Shown here: positions 19,183-28,430 of the stretch, piece after piece
Layout of the letters: every line of letters starts with the position of its first letter
How positions within the stretch are numbered: the first letter of the stretch is position 1
NCBI GenBank assembly: GCA_012274445.1
Contig: JAAROD010000093.1
Coordinates: 682,001 to 746,000, forward strand
Origin: Sclerotiophoma versabilis
Lineage: Eukaryota > Ascomycota > Dothideomycetes > Pleosporales > Didymellaceae
Direction of reading: 5' to 3'
DNA length: 64,000 nt
Notes under the pieces: generated by a model
Databases searched by the model: none
What the model saw: the letters and a program-made list of their open reading frames with translations, nothing else
What the model was told of the DNA's origin: nothing
Position numbers and translations under genes: made by a program

Positions 19183-19510
19183 CGAAGTCAAGGTAGGCGG
19201 GTATCTATACACTTTAGGGAGGATGATGACAAACTACTATAGGTGATTGGTCGCGGTGTTAAAACATAGAGGTGCGGTGTGAATTCACGTTGGCGGTGTT
19301 TTAAACACCGGGGTAGCACCCTAGTGCAATATAATAACGGCTAGGAAAGGCCTTACAGGGATAGACTATAGCGGCCTAGATTGCTTTGCATTTGCAACAT
19401 TATAAATATAAGTTTACACGATTAAAGGAAAACCATAGCTGGCAAAAACCCTTAACTAAGCAACGATTCCTACGCAAACCTTTATCCTGAATACCAGGCC
19501 GCGTGGTAGT
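19183..19510. other. Intergenic with GCGGTGTT/AACACCGC palindromic motifs
   Basis: Motifs at about 19254 (GCGGTGTTAAAACA), 19274 and 19292 (GGCGGTGTTTTAAACACCG) resemble those near 17190, 21820 and 31590. No gene is seen. Confidence 0.5.
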
Positions 19511-20662
19511 CTAGATGTTTTCGCGGCGAGCGAGAGCAGAAGCCTCAGCGATCTTGGTGGGCTGGGTTTGTCCACGGGCAGCCAGAGCAGAAGCCTCGGC
19601 GATCTTGGTGGGCTGGGTTTGTCCACGGGCAGCCAGAGCAGAAGCCTCGGCGATCTTGGTGGGCTGGGTTTGTCCACGAGCAGCCAGAGCAGAAGCCTCA
19701 GCGATCTTGGTGGGCTGGGTTTGTCCACGAGCAGCCAGAGCAGAAGCCTCAGCGATCTTGGTGGGCTGGGTTTGTCCACGAGCAGCCAGAGCAGAAGCCT
19801 CAGCGATCTTGGTGGGCTGGGTTTGTCCACGGGCAGCCAGAGCAGAAGCCTCAGCGATCTTGGTGGGCTGGGTTTGTCCACGAGCAGCCAGAGCAGAAGC
19901 CTCGGCGATCTTGGTGGGCTGGGTTTGTCCACGAGCAGCCAGAGCAGAAGCCTCGGCGATCTTGGTGGGCTGGGTTTGTCCACGAGCAGCCAGAGCAGAA
20001 GCCTCGGCGATCTTGGTGGGCTGGGTTTGTCCACGAGCAGCCAGAGCAGAAGCCTCAGCGATCTTGGTGGGCTGGGTTTGTCCACGAGCAGCCAGAGCAG
20101 AAGCCTCAGCGATCTTGGTGGGCTGGGTTTGTCCACGAGCAGCCAGAGCAGAAGCCTCAGCGATCTTGGTGGGCTGGGTTTGTCCACGGGCAGCCAGAGC
20201 AGAAGCCTCGGCGATCTTGGTGGGCTGGGTTTGTCCACGGGCAGCCAGAGCAGAAGCCTCGGCGATCTTGGTGGGCTGGGTTTGTCCACGGGCAGCCAGA
20301 GCAGAAGCCTCAGCGATCTTGGTGGGCTGGGTTTGTCCACGAGCAGCCAGAGCAGAAGCCTCGGCGATCTTGGTGGGCTGGGTTTGTCCACGAGCAGCCA
20401 GAGCAGAAGCCTCAGCGATCTTGGTGGGCTGGGTTTGTCCACGAGCAGCCAGAGCAGAAGCCTCAGCGATCTTGGTGGGCTGGGTTTGTCCACGAGCAGC
20501 CAGAGCGAGGACCTCGGCTAAGCCTTTATCAAGGATAGAGTTGTTATCTAGGCTAAGTGTTATCTTGGCTGCTTTTATAAAAGCATACAAAGTATTACCC
20601 AAAGGCCTTGCATCGACCAAGCCGCTCCATAGTAGGGACACAAGAATCCAATCGCTTCGCAT
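19511..20662 (-). CDS. Putative secreted tandem-repeat protein (19 x 17 residues)
   Basis: I choose the ATG at 20662 because MRSDWILVSLLWSGLVDA there resembles a secretion signal; an in-frame upstream Met exists at 20713. After about 52 residues of unique sequence the protein is 19 perfect copies of ALAARGQTQPTKIAEAS, then ALARRENI. The DNA repeats differ at two sites only (GCC/GCT, twice), and both are third-position changes that leave the peptide unchanged. The plus-strand frame 19515-20678 is also unaffected by them, the other two open frames are not. The repeats have no Kex2 (KR/RR) sites, so it is not a standard ribosomal-peptide precursor; the only dibasic is at the end. Surface, effector-like or adhesive roles are all possible. 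It is divergent from the small conserved gene at 20869. Confidence 0.6.
   Translation of the reverse strand: MRSDWILVSLLWSGLVDARPLGNTLYAFIKAAKITLSLDNNSILDKGLAEVLALAARGQTQPTKIAEASALAARGQTQPTKIAEASALAARGQTQPTKIAEASALAARGQTQPTKIAEASALAARGQTQPTKIAEASALAARGQTQPTKIAEASALAARGQTQPTKIAEASALAARGQTQPTKIAEASALAARGQTQPTKIAEASALAARGQTQPTKIAEASALAARGQTQPTKIAEASALAARGQTQPTKIAEASALAARGQTQPTKIAEASALAARGQTQPTKIAEASALAARGQTQPTKIAEASALAARGQTQPTKIAEASALAARGQTQPTKIAEASALAARGQTQPTKIAEASALAARGQTQPTKIAEASALARRENI
19538..20506. repeat. 51-bp minisatellite, 19 copies
   Basis: Nineteen head-to-tail 51-bp units total 969 bp. Variation is limited to G/A at two positions per unit, distributed in blocks, which points to recent amplification by slippage or unequal exchange. 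The unit length is a multiple of three, so copy number changes do not break the frame. Confidence 0.95.
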
Positions 20663-21011
20663 TGTCTGTTCCCTGTAGTCCGATTTGCAAAAGCTTATTG
20701 TGGTTAAGAACAAAGCTTTAATGTAGCCGTTGGAGGTGTTCTAGATGTTTTAGAGTTGTATTCTATAGGGATAGAAAACAATTGCTTTTATAGCTGCAGG
20801 TGTAGAAAGAGATAGAGGTTGAATAAGCGATAACAATAAAATTCCCGACTACACCGTACCTACTTCAAATGGCCGAGCAGTCACTAGCCGCACGCTTAAT
20901 GCGTAAAATCCGAAAGAAAGCAGAGTTAGCAGAGCAGCTACTATCTACAACGGACATACCCACGCCTGCTATCAAGAAAGAGGACCCACTATACGGCAGT
21001 AGATGTGGCTA

Positions 21012-21310
21012 CTCTCTATGGGGTAAGTAGTTCATATGCAACTAAAGTAGCGCTTCGCTACAGGGGTGTCTTAGGGCCTCGGTCAGCACTAAATTAATAA
21101 TCCAGCTCTGTATTATATGCTTAATACGTACTTAGCTTTAACTAGCTTAAGAAAATTGCAGGCTACCAGTGAGATTCTAGTGCCTTATTAATACAATACT
21201 GCTCTCTTACATTATTAAAGCAGGGCCTCTAATTAGCATTAAACTTACCCCTGCTCCTGCGCGATAACACACTACTCTAGTTGCATATAGACTACTTACC
21301 CCCTGGAGAG
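21012..21310. mobile_element. MITE with 40-bp inverted ends and TA duplication
   Basis: Left end CTCTCTATGGGGTAAGTAGT and right end (inverted) CTCTCCAGGGGGTAAGTAGT continue similar for 40 bp. TA lies at 21010-21011 and 21311-21312. The site is proven by the uninterrupted relatives (2873, 4699, 15363). No ORF; TA target and end length suit mobilisation by a Tc1/mariner or pogo transposase. Confidence 0.9.
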
Positions 21311-21447
21311 TATAATGTTCGGACATATGCCGGAGAAATGAGACTAGGATTAATTTACGTTGCAGGAGAGGCAAATTCTGATTTATTGTCCGAAATTCTT
21401 AGGTCCGGGGATTTTCTCCAATTGCGACACAGAGAGCGGGAGAGGTT

Positions 21448-21467
21448 GGGGGGGGGGGGGGGGGGGG
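21448..21467. repeat. 20-G homopolymer tract
   Basis: An uninterrupted run of 20 G. The related sequence at 15360 has only five C at the same point, so it has expanded here. Confidence 0.9.
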
Positions 21468-21472
21468 AGTAA

Positions 21473-22196
21473 AAACAATTAACGGAACCGTACTGGTGGC
21501 CTAAGTTTTCTTCCTGTGTACTACTTCTATAAACTTCGACTCTGAACAAAGGTTTGTTAGAGATTAGATCTCAATATTAGCCTTTCACAACTTTTCCTAC
21601 AAAGAAAACTATAACAATATCTGCTGCTGCAGGTGTCGCCTTTTTCCACGATGCAGGACTGTCGCAATTGTTCGCGCTTATTACAATACGAGGAGCTCGA
21701 AGACATAGAAATGTCGAACGTATTATCTAGAAGACCTTTCTCTTCAATCTTTAAGGACACAATCCTCCAGTTCTACAGAACCGTTCTACCGAGTTTCATC
21801 CCGCTGGCGTACAAATGCGGTGTTAAAAACACCGCCCTGTGTTATTTTACACAGAACAATCAGGTAAATGATGGCAATAACACCGCATGCGGGTAAACTT
21901 ACCCAACAGTCCTGTGTATTATACCCGTTACTCAATCTTCTTAATTAAAATGGATCCCAAAAAAGATGTCTGACCCCCTAAGTAGTCCTTACTTGCAAGT
22001 TACTTAACTATAACACTTATTAACAAGTTTAAAAGTGTTGCCTAACACCCCCTAAACCTACTGTGCCTTCCTTGTCGGCGAGGCAGTTACTAGTCAGCCC
22101 CTGCTTTATTCTCTTCCTTGTCCTACATTTCTTATTAGCAAGCCTGTCATAGTAACAGTGCTAAGCATGCTAACAGAAGAGCCAAACGTCTTGCCC
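21473..22196. other. Intergenic with weak ORF and AACACCGC motifs
   Basis: A plus ORF (21650-21896) starting MQDCRNCSRLLQYEELEDIE has a possible membrane segment but no family I recognise. GCGGTGTTAAAAACACCGC at about 21819 and further ACACCGC/GTGTTATTTTACACAG copies follow; similar motifs lie at the right side of the CACTA-like region (31456-31617), so this may be its left edge. Confidence 0.4.
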
Positions 22197-22388
22197 CTAC
22201 AAACTGTTATCTGAAAACTCTGACAGAACGTCACTTAAGCTGCTAGAGCTGCTGATGTCTATTGCTTTAGTGACACCACCTGGCTGGCTTATTGTATCAA
22301 TGACTTTCTCCTTGCCCTTGCCCTTGCCCTTGCCCTTCTTGCGCAGTAACAAAGCCTTCATTGAGGGCTTGCGTTGTCGGCCGCTCAA
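22197..22388 (-). CDS. Small Lys/Gly- and Ser-rich ORF, uncertain
   Basis: The 63-residue ORF has KGKGKGKGKEK and ISSSSSLSDVLSEFSD. It lies 51 bp beyond the end of the minus-strand gene at 22440 and may be a further exon of it or nothing. No family recognised. Confidence 0.25.
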   Translation of the reverse strand: MSGRQRKPSMKALLLRKKGKGKGKGKEKVIDTISQPGGVTKAIDISSSSSLSDVLSEFSDNSL

Positions 22389-22439
22389 CCTTCGTCCTGC
22401 CGCGTTGCTAGACTCTCCAAATTCGTAGTCAGGGGGTGG

Positions 22440-24020
22440 CTAACTTTGTACACCGTACTGTTCTTTTGCCCATTTGTGTGTTGTCCTTGCGTCTAATATA
22501 GACCACTGGGTTTTTGCGTTTGACTTCCCTCTTCGCGTCTGGACTGATTGGGCAAATTTTGCACATATTCCCTGATGACTCTCTGTGCTGGGGTACTCCT
22601 TAGACATAGCACAGAACTCCTGAAGGACTCCAAGATTCCACAGTGTCCCTGGCTTTGGCCATAGTACAGCCGGAAAGACGGACGTAATATCAGGGACATT
22701 CCAGGACTGGCATATTGTTTCGATACTTCCGCGGAGGTTTGGCGTAAGAGCAGTAGGTAATAAGTCTACTGTTGGCAGGTCTCCTTCAGTCTCAGGGGAT
22801 GATTGGGGTCCGTTGTGTCGCCCAGAATCCTGCACTGGCTGACTGCCCTGGGTGTTACCGAGCCTGCGTTGTCGAAGGTCATCCAGTTCATGTTGAGAGA
22901 GAAGATCCCACAGCCCTTCAACTTCTCGGATCTTGTCTTTGGTTGCCCTATCGCGTGGCAACAGTACATTCCTGTATGGCAAACCCCTGCGTGTGTAGGT
23001 CTCAGGGCGTCTGTATTGACCCCTTGGTCTAGTGATTCCATATGTACTGCGCTCACTTGGATATTCCCCTGCGTCAGTGTATGTAGTAACACTGCCTGGT
23101 AGTGCTGCGTGCTGGTTCCGTCGACGACGGTTATTATTTGACTGACTAGCAGTGTTTATATCAAGTTCTGACAACCTATTTGGCCTTTGTTGATGCGAAC
23201 TCTGTGAAGAATGTGCACTGCTTGATTGCTCTTGCATTGAGACCACCCTGTACTCTGTTTGATGTGAATGAGTCCGTGCCTGTGGTGATAGCAAGGCAGC
23301 ACCACCGGCTTCAGTGCATGCTTTGCACACCCCAACGTGGTTGTCAGGGAAGTATTGTAACTTTAGCATCCTCCGACAACCACCTACGCAGTAAAGCGAC
23401 TGCCCAAGCTTCGATGCCCGGGGACGATGTGCTGATATATGCGTTAGAGCTGTATTGCTGTTGCCACTTGTTACAAGCAGACCGTACATAGCCTGTTGCT
23501 CTCTTGCAATCGCTACTAAGGTATTAGAACTGCGCTATCAACAGCTACAGAACATACCTTTTTCTGCGCGATAAGCAGCCTTCTCCCGGTTTGTCCAAGT
23601 GGTTCGCAATGCCCATTTCGCGAGCCACGCCCCGTCATAATATTTAGATATAAATGGCCATGCTCGAGTCACATAATCCCTCATGATGTTGTAGGCCATT
23701 GTAGGTATGTCGTCAAACTCTCTGGCCTCACCAGTACGCCATTCCAAGTCGCACGCTGCCCGAACTATCCGTTTAAAGTCTTTCTCTCCTACTGGGTTCA
23801 CAAACCTCTGGAAGTCTTCCTGTGGAACCAGTGTTTTCACATACGGAGACACATAAGCTGCCAGCAGCTTGAAGTCCCCAGCCTTTGGGCGCCTGTTGCG
23901 ACCATGTGGCTCCAATATCATCAAGCGTCCATTTCGAAGCCTTGGTGGTTCAAAGGTTACTGGTAGCAGTCTTGAGTTCGCAGTGCTATATAAGTCATCT
24001 GGCATATTGCTGTTGTCCAT
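22440..24020 (-). CDS. Unrecognised CACTA-region protein with a zinc-ribbon-like cluster
   Basis: Exon 1 is 24020-23558 and exon 2 is 23500-22440; the 57-nt intron has GTATGT and ends GCAAGAG. Spliced length is 507 residues. The first 150 residues are helical (KWALRTTWTNREKAAYRAEK at the joint). About residue 190 has CVGGC...H...CKAC, a possible zinc site. The rest is Gln/Ser/Arg-rich, low complexity, followed by a C-terminal helical region. I do not recognise a family. Opposite orientation to the Tnp2-type transposase at 28431, in one gene-dense block, suggests an accessory protein of a CACTA-like element, as TNPA is for En/Spm. Alternative: a host gene of unknown function. Confidence 0.55.
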
Positions 24021-24419
24021 GTTGGCATAGAGGGAGAGAGGCAACAACCGGCTGCCTGTAGATGTCAATACCAAATGCGGGTGTTGCAGAATGGCACCAG
24101 CTTATGCATCATGTCGTCAAGGACAGGGTAGTGTGTTTGATAAGGTTTATATAGCTCCAACCCCGCAAATATTAGTACACATACCTTCTAGAATTAGACC
24201 TGACTTTTAGCAGCAGAGCTAAACCCCTGGTTGCACCAATAGAGAAGTCTTAATTTTATTACGCTTGTCCATCCGATCGCTGCGGGCGCGCGCCTCTTGC
24301 CTCTGTGTCCCTTCCTGTTATATTGCCACCTTCAACAAGAATCAGTGCTCGCTATGGCTTATTCTCGACGCTCAGGTTCTAGCACAACACAACACTCCTA
24401 TACAGGCAAGTTATTACAG

Positions 24420-25024
24420 TCCCAAAGAGAAGCCACTGTAGTTAAACCTCACTGGCAGCTCTTCGTCCACGGTGGACGCCACCCAAGAAACACCACTTGC
24501 CGTCGTCAAGGCAGAGAATGTCCTTGATTAACATATGGATATGCTACAACGGCAATGCTACTCTGTTCAGACATGGCGAGTGGACTAGACTCTCGTCAAT
24601 GATGAAGAGGTTCCGAGAAGAGCAAGACCGCGGGTCTACTGAACTCGCCTGGTACTTTTGAGGACGTCGTGTCTACCCTACCGATCGCCCTGTTCTGGTG
24701 AGTTGTTCAACCATCCTTCCACCCTCTTGAAATAGAGACTGATTACGCCAGGTTGGCATTCGGGATGGCGATACGCTTGACGCACAGTCTTCAGAAGATA
24801 ATCTGTCAGCAAATGAAGATGAGCACTGGTTAGCCCAATTGGCAGCCACGGAGGAGAAGATAATCTACCTGGAGACTGAAGTTGACTTTAAGAGGGCGGA
24901 GCTTGAGGCCGCAGCAATCGAGAACGAGACGGTTGCCAACAGGGTATCTGAAATTCGCTCGGGCATTCGACTCCTGCGGCAGAGGAGGACAAGCCATCGG
25001 GTTTCTGAAGAGACGGGTCTGTAG
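24420..25024 (+). pseudogene. SUMO-like (Rad60-SLD type) protein gene, broken
   Basis: The core reads INIWICYNGNATLFRHGEW, RLSSMMKRFREEQ, LAWYF-stop-GRRVYPTDRP, then after a 54-nt intron (24698-24751, GTGAGT...CAG) VGIRDGDTLDAQ. This follows a SUMO beta-grasp in order: two strands, helix, the F-x-G-x-R turn and the DGD loop. A 70-residue coiled coil (EEKIIYLETEVDFKRAELEA) follows instead of a GG processing site. TGA at 24659-24661 breaks the frame, and a one-base shift near 24535 separates an upstream frame (TPLAVVKAENV). No diglycine end, so it would not be a conjugated modifier. It lies between the two minus-strand genes of the CACTA-like region. Confidence 0.6.
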
Positions 25025-27172
25025 GTACGCGCGTTGCTCTGTACTTAGTCCTAATCCTTGCTCGCTAGCCATAGTTACTGTGCGTTAGGGTCAAGCCACA
25101 AACCTTCTTCTGCGTCAGCGCACGTATTGATGCCTTCCCCGCCTGTACAGGTTGGCTCTTCTGGATTCGCCATCGTTGTTAGAGCTTCCAGTTTTGCCAA
25201 GGACGACTTTGGTGGTATCAGCGGCCATCCATGACGCGTCGCGCATTGGCGCCTTGCGTCGCCGCTAACCACCACAACAACAACCCAAACTCTACACCTA
25301 GAATTGCTGTCAACCCCTACGAGACGCCCCTCGATTAGCCACCGCAGGCAGCATAATCAATGGGCACTTCCCAGGACAGACTGCCGCCGAAGCAACACCG
25401 CCTTAGACACTTTCATGCGTGCAACTTTCGATACTGACCAGACTTGTCTGCGTTAACTTCCGTTGCACCAAAAGCGCCTCCTAAGCCCACACAACCCACT
25501 GTGGTAACTTCACCAGCAAGTAGGTTGATCTACGCCCAGCAGTCTATGCTCCACCCTAAGGCTTTGCAATCAATAACAACTGGTCGCGGAGCTTCGGAAT
25601 TGTTCAGAGTTTGCCATGAAACCAGCTTGCGCTGGGAACAGGTCTTTGATAAGCCACATCGTTCAAAGTAAGTGGTATGAGCCCCAGCCTCGCTCATACC
25701 TGTCGCCGACTACTACTCAGCGTCCACCATAATCCTCGATGCCACAAAGCCGTAAGGCTTACACTTTCATTGCAGGTGTTAACCGCATCCTTCAAAGAGG
25801 TAGGATTCAAGGTAAAGACTCAGTGGCAAGGCAGCCGAAGCTCAAACAAAACACCAATACCCTGTCTGAATGTGTATGCTGGGCCCACACATACACATTC
25901 AGAAGGGGTACTGACATGAGTTGCAGGAGGTCATCGCCAAGTCACCGTAGGCTTCGAACGCTGCGAACGAAGACAGGTGCCCCTGTAACGAACGAGTGAA
26001 CTCCACAATAAACGTGGTACCTGAAGATTTGAATGGGGATCAACTCGAACACACAACCCTCCCGGACCTCTGATAAGTCCTTCCTTGGGCACGCTGTCAA
26101 CACAAGTGTTAACAAACGGCCACTGCCTCAGGCGCAAACTCCTGATGAGCCGAAGCTCTAGCAGCTACAGGTTGTGTGGGTTGGTAACTTCACCTACAAC
26201 AAGAGGCCCCAGAGTAAACATGGCAACATCGAAGCTATGTGGAGAAGGAACCAGAGGTATGATACCAAGTGTGCTGGAGCGCAAAAACATTCGAAGCACG
26301 TTGTCCTAAGCTGAAGCCCAGTTGTGTGCTTTGCTAACCCAGTGTGCTCTGGGTATGTGCTTTAGTGACCCAGTGTGCTCTAGGTGTTGTGTCGAAGTTG
26401 TCAAAGTTGCTGGAGTTGTTGAGGTTGCTGCCGCTGCTGAGGTTGTTGTCAAGGTTAACAAAGTTATCGTATGCGAATCGAGGTAGAGGTGGAGGTTGTT
26501 GAAGTTATCGTATGCGAATTAAGGTTGGGTAGGGAGGCATGGCAATTATTAGCAAGGTTTAAGGGATACTTTATAGTGGCTAAATGACTATGTTAGTGTT
26601 AATGGTGAGCGGACGTCCTGTGTATTATCAGCGTTGGTTGGAGAGTGAGGGCGAGACTACTTCCCAGCGGCGAAGTTGGAGGCGCGAAAGTAAGGTAGGT
26701 TGGTAGGTTGGCGGACTTCTACGTGCGATCAGCGACTTTTAGCAGGGCAAGAGGAGGAGTACTTCCCAGTGGCAGTTGTTGGCGAGTTAGTGTTGAAGTT
26801 ACAGTTGAGCAAGCTGTCGCAAAGTTATATACTCGGGTGGCTGGCTTTGTCTTGGCAGTGACTGGTTTTTCCATTCACCTTCACCATGAACGAAACTCTG
26901 GCCTGCCATTGGCTTGCTGCTGACAATATCGCAGTGGCCGTTCGCACTGAGGTCCGATTTGCCTAAGTTAAATTGCAAAAGAGGTGTTCTAGTAGGTTCA
27001 GTCGCTTGAGATGTCGAATCTTAAATCTCAAATCTCAAACCTCAAATCCCGAATCTCAAAACAGGCGGGCTTGTAGGTACAGTCGCTTGGAGCCGTACAA
27101 TTGCCTACAACAAAATCTCAATAGGCATATGTACAATATGCAACAGACAGCCAACTTGTTGCATTTGCTATG
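25025..27172. other. Long stretch without a clear gene
   Basis: Several short plus-strand frames between 25300 and 26310 (for example KPTQPTVVTSPASRLIYAQQ and NFTYNKRPQSKHGNIEAMWR) may be exons of one decayed gene, but I cannot join them. Imperfect repeats follow: CCAGTGTGCTCT(G/A)GGT at 26338-26390, GTTG(A/T)(A/G)GTTG arrays at 26390-26530, and CTCAAAT units at 27010-27060. Confidence 0.4.
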
Positions 27173-27973
27173 CTAAATAACACCTACCAGGTCCTCCCAA
27201 TCTACCTTGTTGGCCTGTACTTTGAAGTATTCCTTTCGGAGGTACAACAGGTCATGCCATGAGTACGCTCCAGCTCCTACCAGCTCCATCTCAGAGCGTA
27301 GCTCTTCATATTCCCATCTTGCAAACAACTCCAAGAAGTACGTGTTATGTACCACGCAGTATACTATGTCAGGTTTGCATACTTGCTGGATACTTGTCAA
27401 GTTTTGCTCTATCAAGCGTAACATGCGTTGGGCGACATCCTCCTCCCAAACTGGTTTTATCCATACACTGCTGGTGTTCAGCTGAATTAGCCATTCAACC
27501 CGCTCGTCGGCACCGTGTTCTAGATACTGTGTTGCATGGCGGCTGCATAAGGAGAAGAGCGTAAGGGCTCTAAGAACGGTGTTTTGTTTGACCTCATGGT
27601 AGGGTCTGCTGCCTGCTGTGCTGGCTGATATACGCTTGCGGTATTCCTGGACGTCCCTCTGCAATAATCGTCGCGCGGTTGGTGTGTCTGTCTTATGATA
27701 CGTTGACACGTCTATGTAGTCCAGACTCAGTTGTCGGATTATTGAAGCAAGCTTTACAGACAGCTCAACCAACTCTGGGAACCGGAGACTGTTCTCCAAG
27801 TGGTCATCGCCTGTGTTATTACAGCTGTATATAGGGCCAACCCTATTGCAGTGTTCCCGCTTAGTCAGTAGAGGCGTCAGGGGAGGCATTTCTGGTGGGA
27901 TATGTGATGTGAACAGCTGTGTGACTGGCTGTTTGGACGGCGTATGAGCTGGGGTCTGAGGACTTGATAGCAT
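27173..27973 (-). CDS. Unrecognised 266-residue protein in the CACTA-like region
   Basis: The ATG at 27973 opens MLSSPQTPAHTPSKQPVTQL, a Pro/Thr-rich lead, followed by an all-helical body (residues 70-266) with no signal peptide, membrane segment or metal motif. I do not recognise it. It is head-to-head with the transposase gene at 28431 with a 227-bp MITE between them, and on the same strand as 22440-24020. A transposon accessory function is inferred from place only. Confidence 0.5.
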   Translation of the reverse strand: MLSSPQTPAHTPSKQPVTQLFTSHIPPEMPPLTPLLTKREHCNRVGPIYSCNNTGDDHLENSLRFPELVELSVKLASIIRQLSLDYIDVSTYHKTDTPTARRLLQRDVQEYRKRISASTAGSRPYHEVKQNTVLRALTLFSLCSRHATQYLEHGADERVEWLIQLNTSSVWIKPVWEEDVAQRMLRLIEQNLTSIQQVCKPDIVYCVVHNTYFLELFARWEYEELRSEMELVGAGAYSWHDLLYLRKEYFKVQANKVDWEDLVGVI

Positions 27974-28099
27974 TGTTGACTGAGAGCTTCCAACGTGTTA
28001 AAAAACCCAGAACTGTGAGTTTGTATTTACATGCGTGTGAAGCTGATAGGGTGTAAATTACACCAGCTGTAGGCTAGTGCATGATATCATTGCGCAGTG

Positions 28100-28326
28100 T
28101 GTACTATAGTATCTGGCATAAGTAGTGTAGGTGGGGAACGGCGTCCAGGGATACGGACCGAAGACAACAGAACTCCCAATTACTATCTAAACTAATAAGA
28201 ACTGTCCCTAATGCTGACTGTCCTAACTTGTGCCCTGTATAGAGCAGTAAAGATTACAATACGTAAGCTTTGATCATCAGCCACTGCGCAACCCACCTAC
28301 ACTACTTATGCCAGATACCATAGTAC
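28100..28326. mobile_element. MITE with about 36-bp inverted ends
   Basis: Left end TGTACTATAGTATCTGGCAT and right end (inverted) TGTACTATGGTATCTGGCAT stay alike to GTAGTGTAGGTGGG. The interior has no ORF. Exact ends and target duplication are ambiguous because the sequence around TACTAT may be partly target. It lies in the divergent promoter of 27173-27973 and 28431-31343. Confidence 0.75.
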
Positions 28327-28430
28327 AGTATGCTCTTGCATCAGTACCAAACTCTATCTCCGCACCTTTGTTCACGATTGGTCACCTACAAACAGCCATG
28401 TTCCTGGCTGAGTTTTTGTAGCTCCGCCCT

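Larger units (their letters stand above)
20869..21472 (+). pseudogene. Fourth copy of the small conserved gene, split by a MITE
   Basis: Starts MAEQSLAARLMRKIRKKAEL, continues to KKEDPLYGSRCGY, is interrupted at 21012 by a 299-bp MITE, and resumes NVRTYAGEMRLGL...EANSDLLSEIL after it. The reading frame is continuous if the MITE and one TA are ignored. The 3' end runs into a 20-G tract. The N-terminal basic helical segment is absent from the copies at 2873 and 4699. Divergent from the repeat-protein gene at 19511, with 206 bp between starts. Function unknown. Confidence 0.6.

Noticed and set aside
19538..20506. CRISPR-like array
   Set aside because: The units are contiguous 51-bp copies without unique spacers and lie in a eukaryotic genome.
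19515..20678. Plus-strand and second minus-strand ORFs of 300-390 codons over the 51-bp repeats
   Set aside because: A 51-bp unit without stops opens several frames at once. Two of the open frames change residues at the variable sites, and the plus-strand 387-codon frame has no signal-like start. The minus frame with a secretion-like N-terminus is preferred, though the plus frame is not fully excluded.
25444..26309. Chain of short plus-strand ORFs as one gene
   Set aside because: Splice sites cannot be found that join them in phase, and no family is recognisable; recorded only as a possible decayed gene in the gap note.
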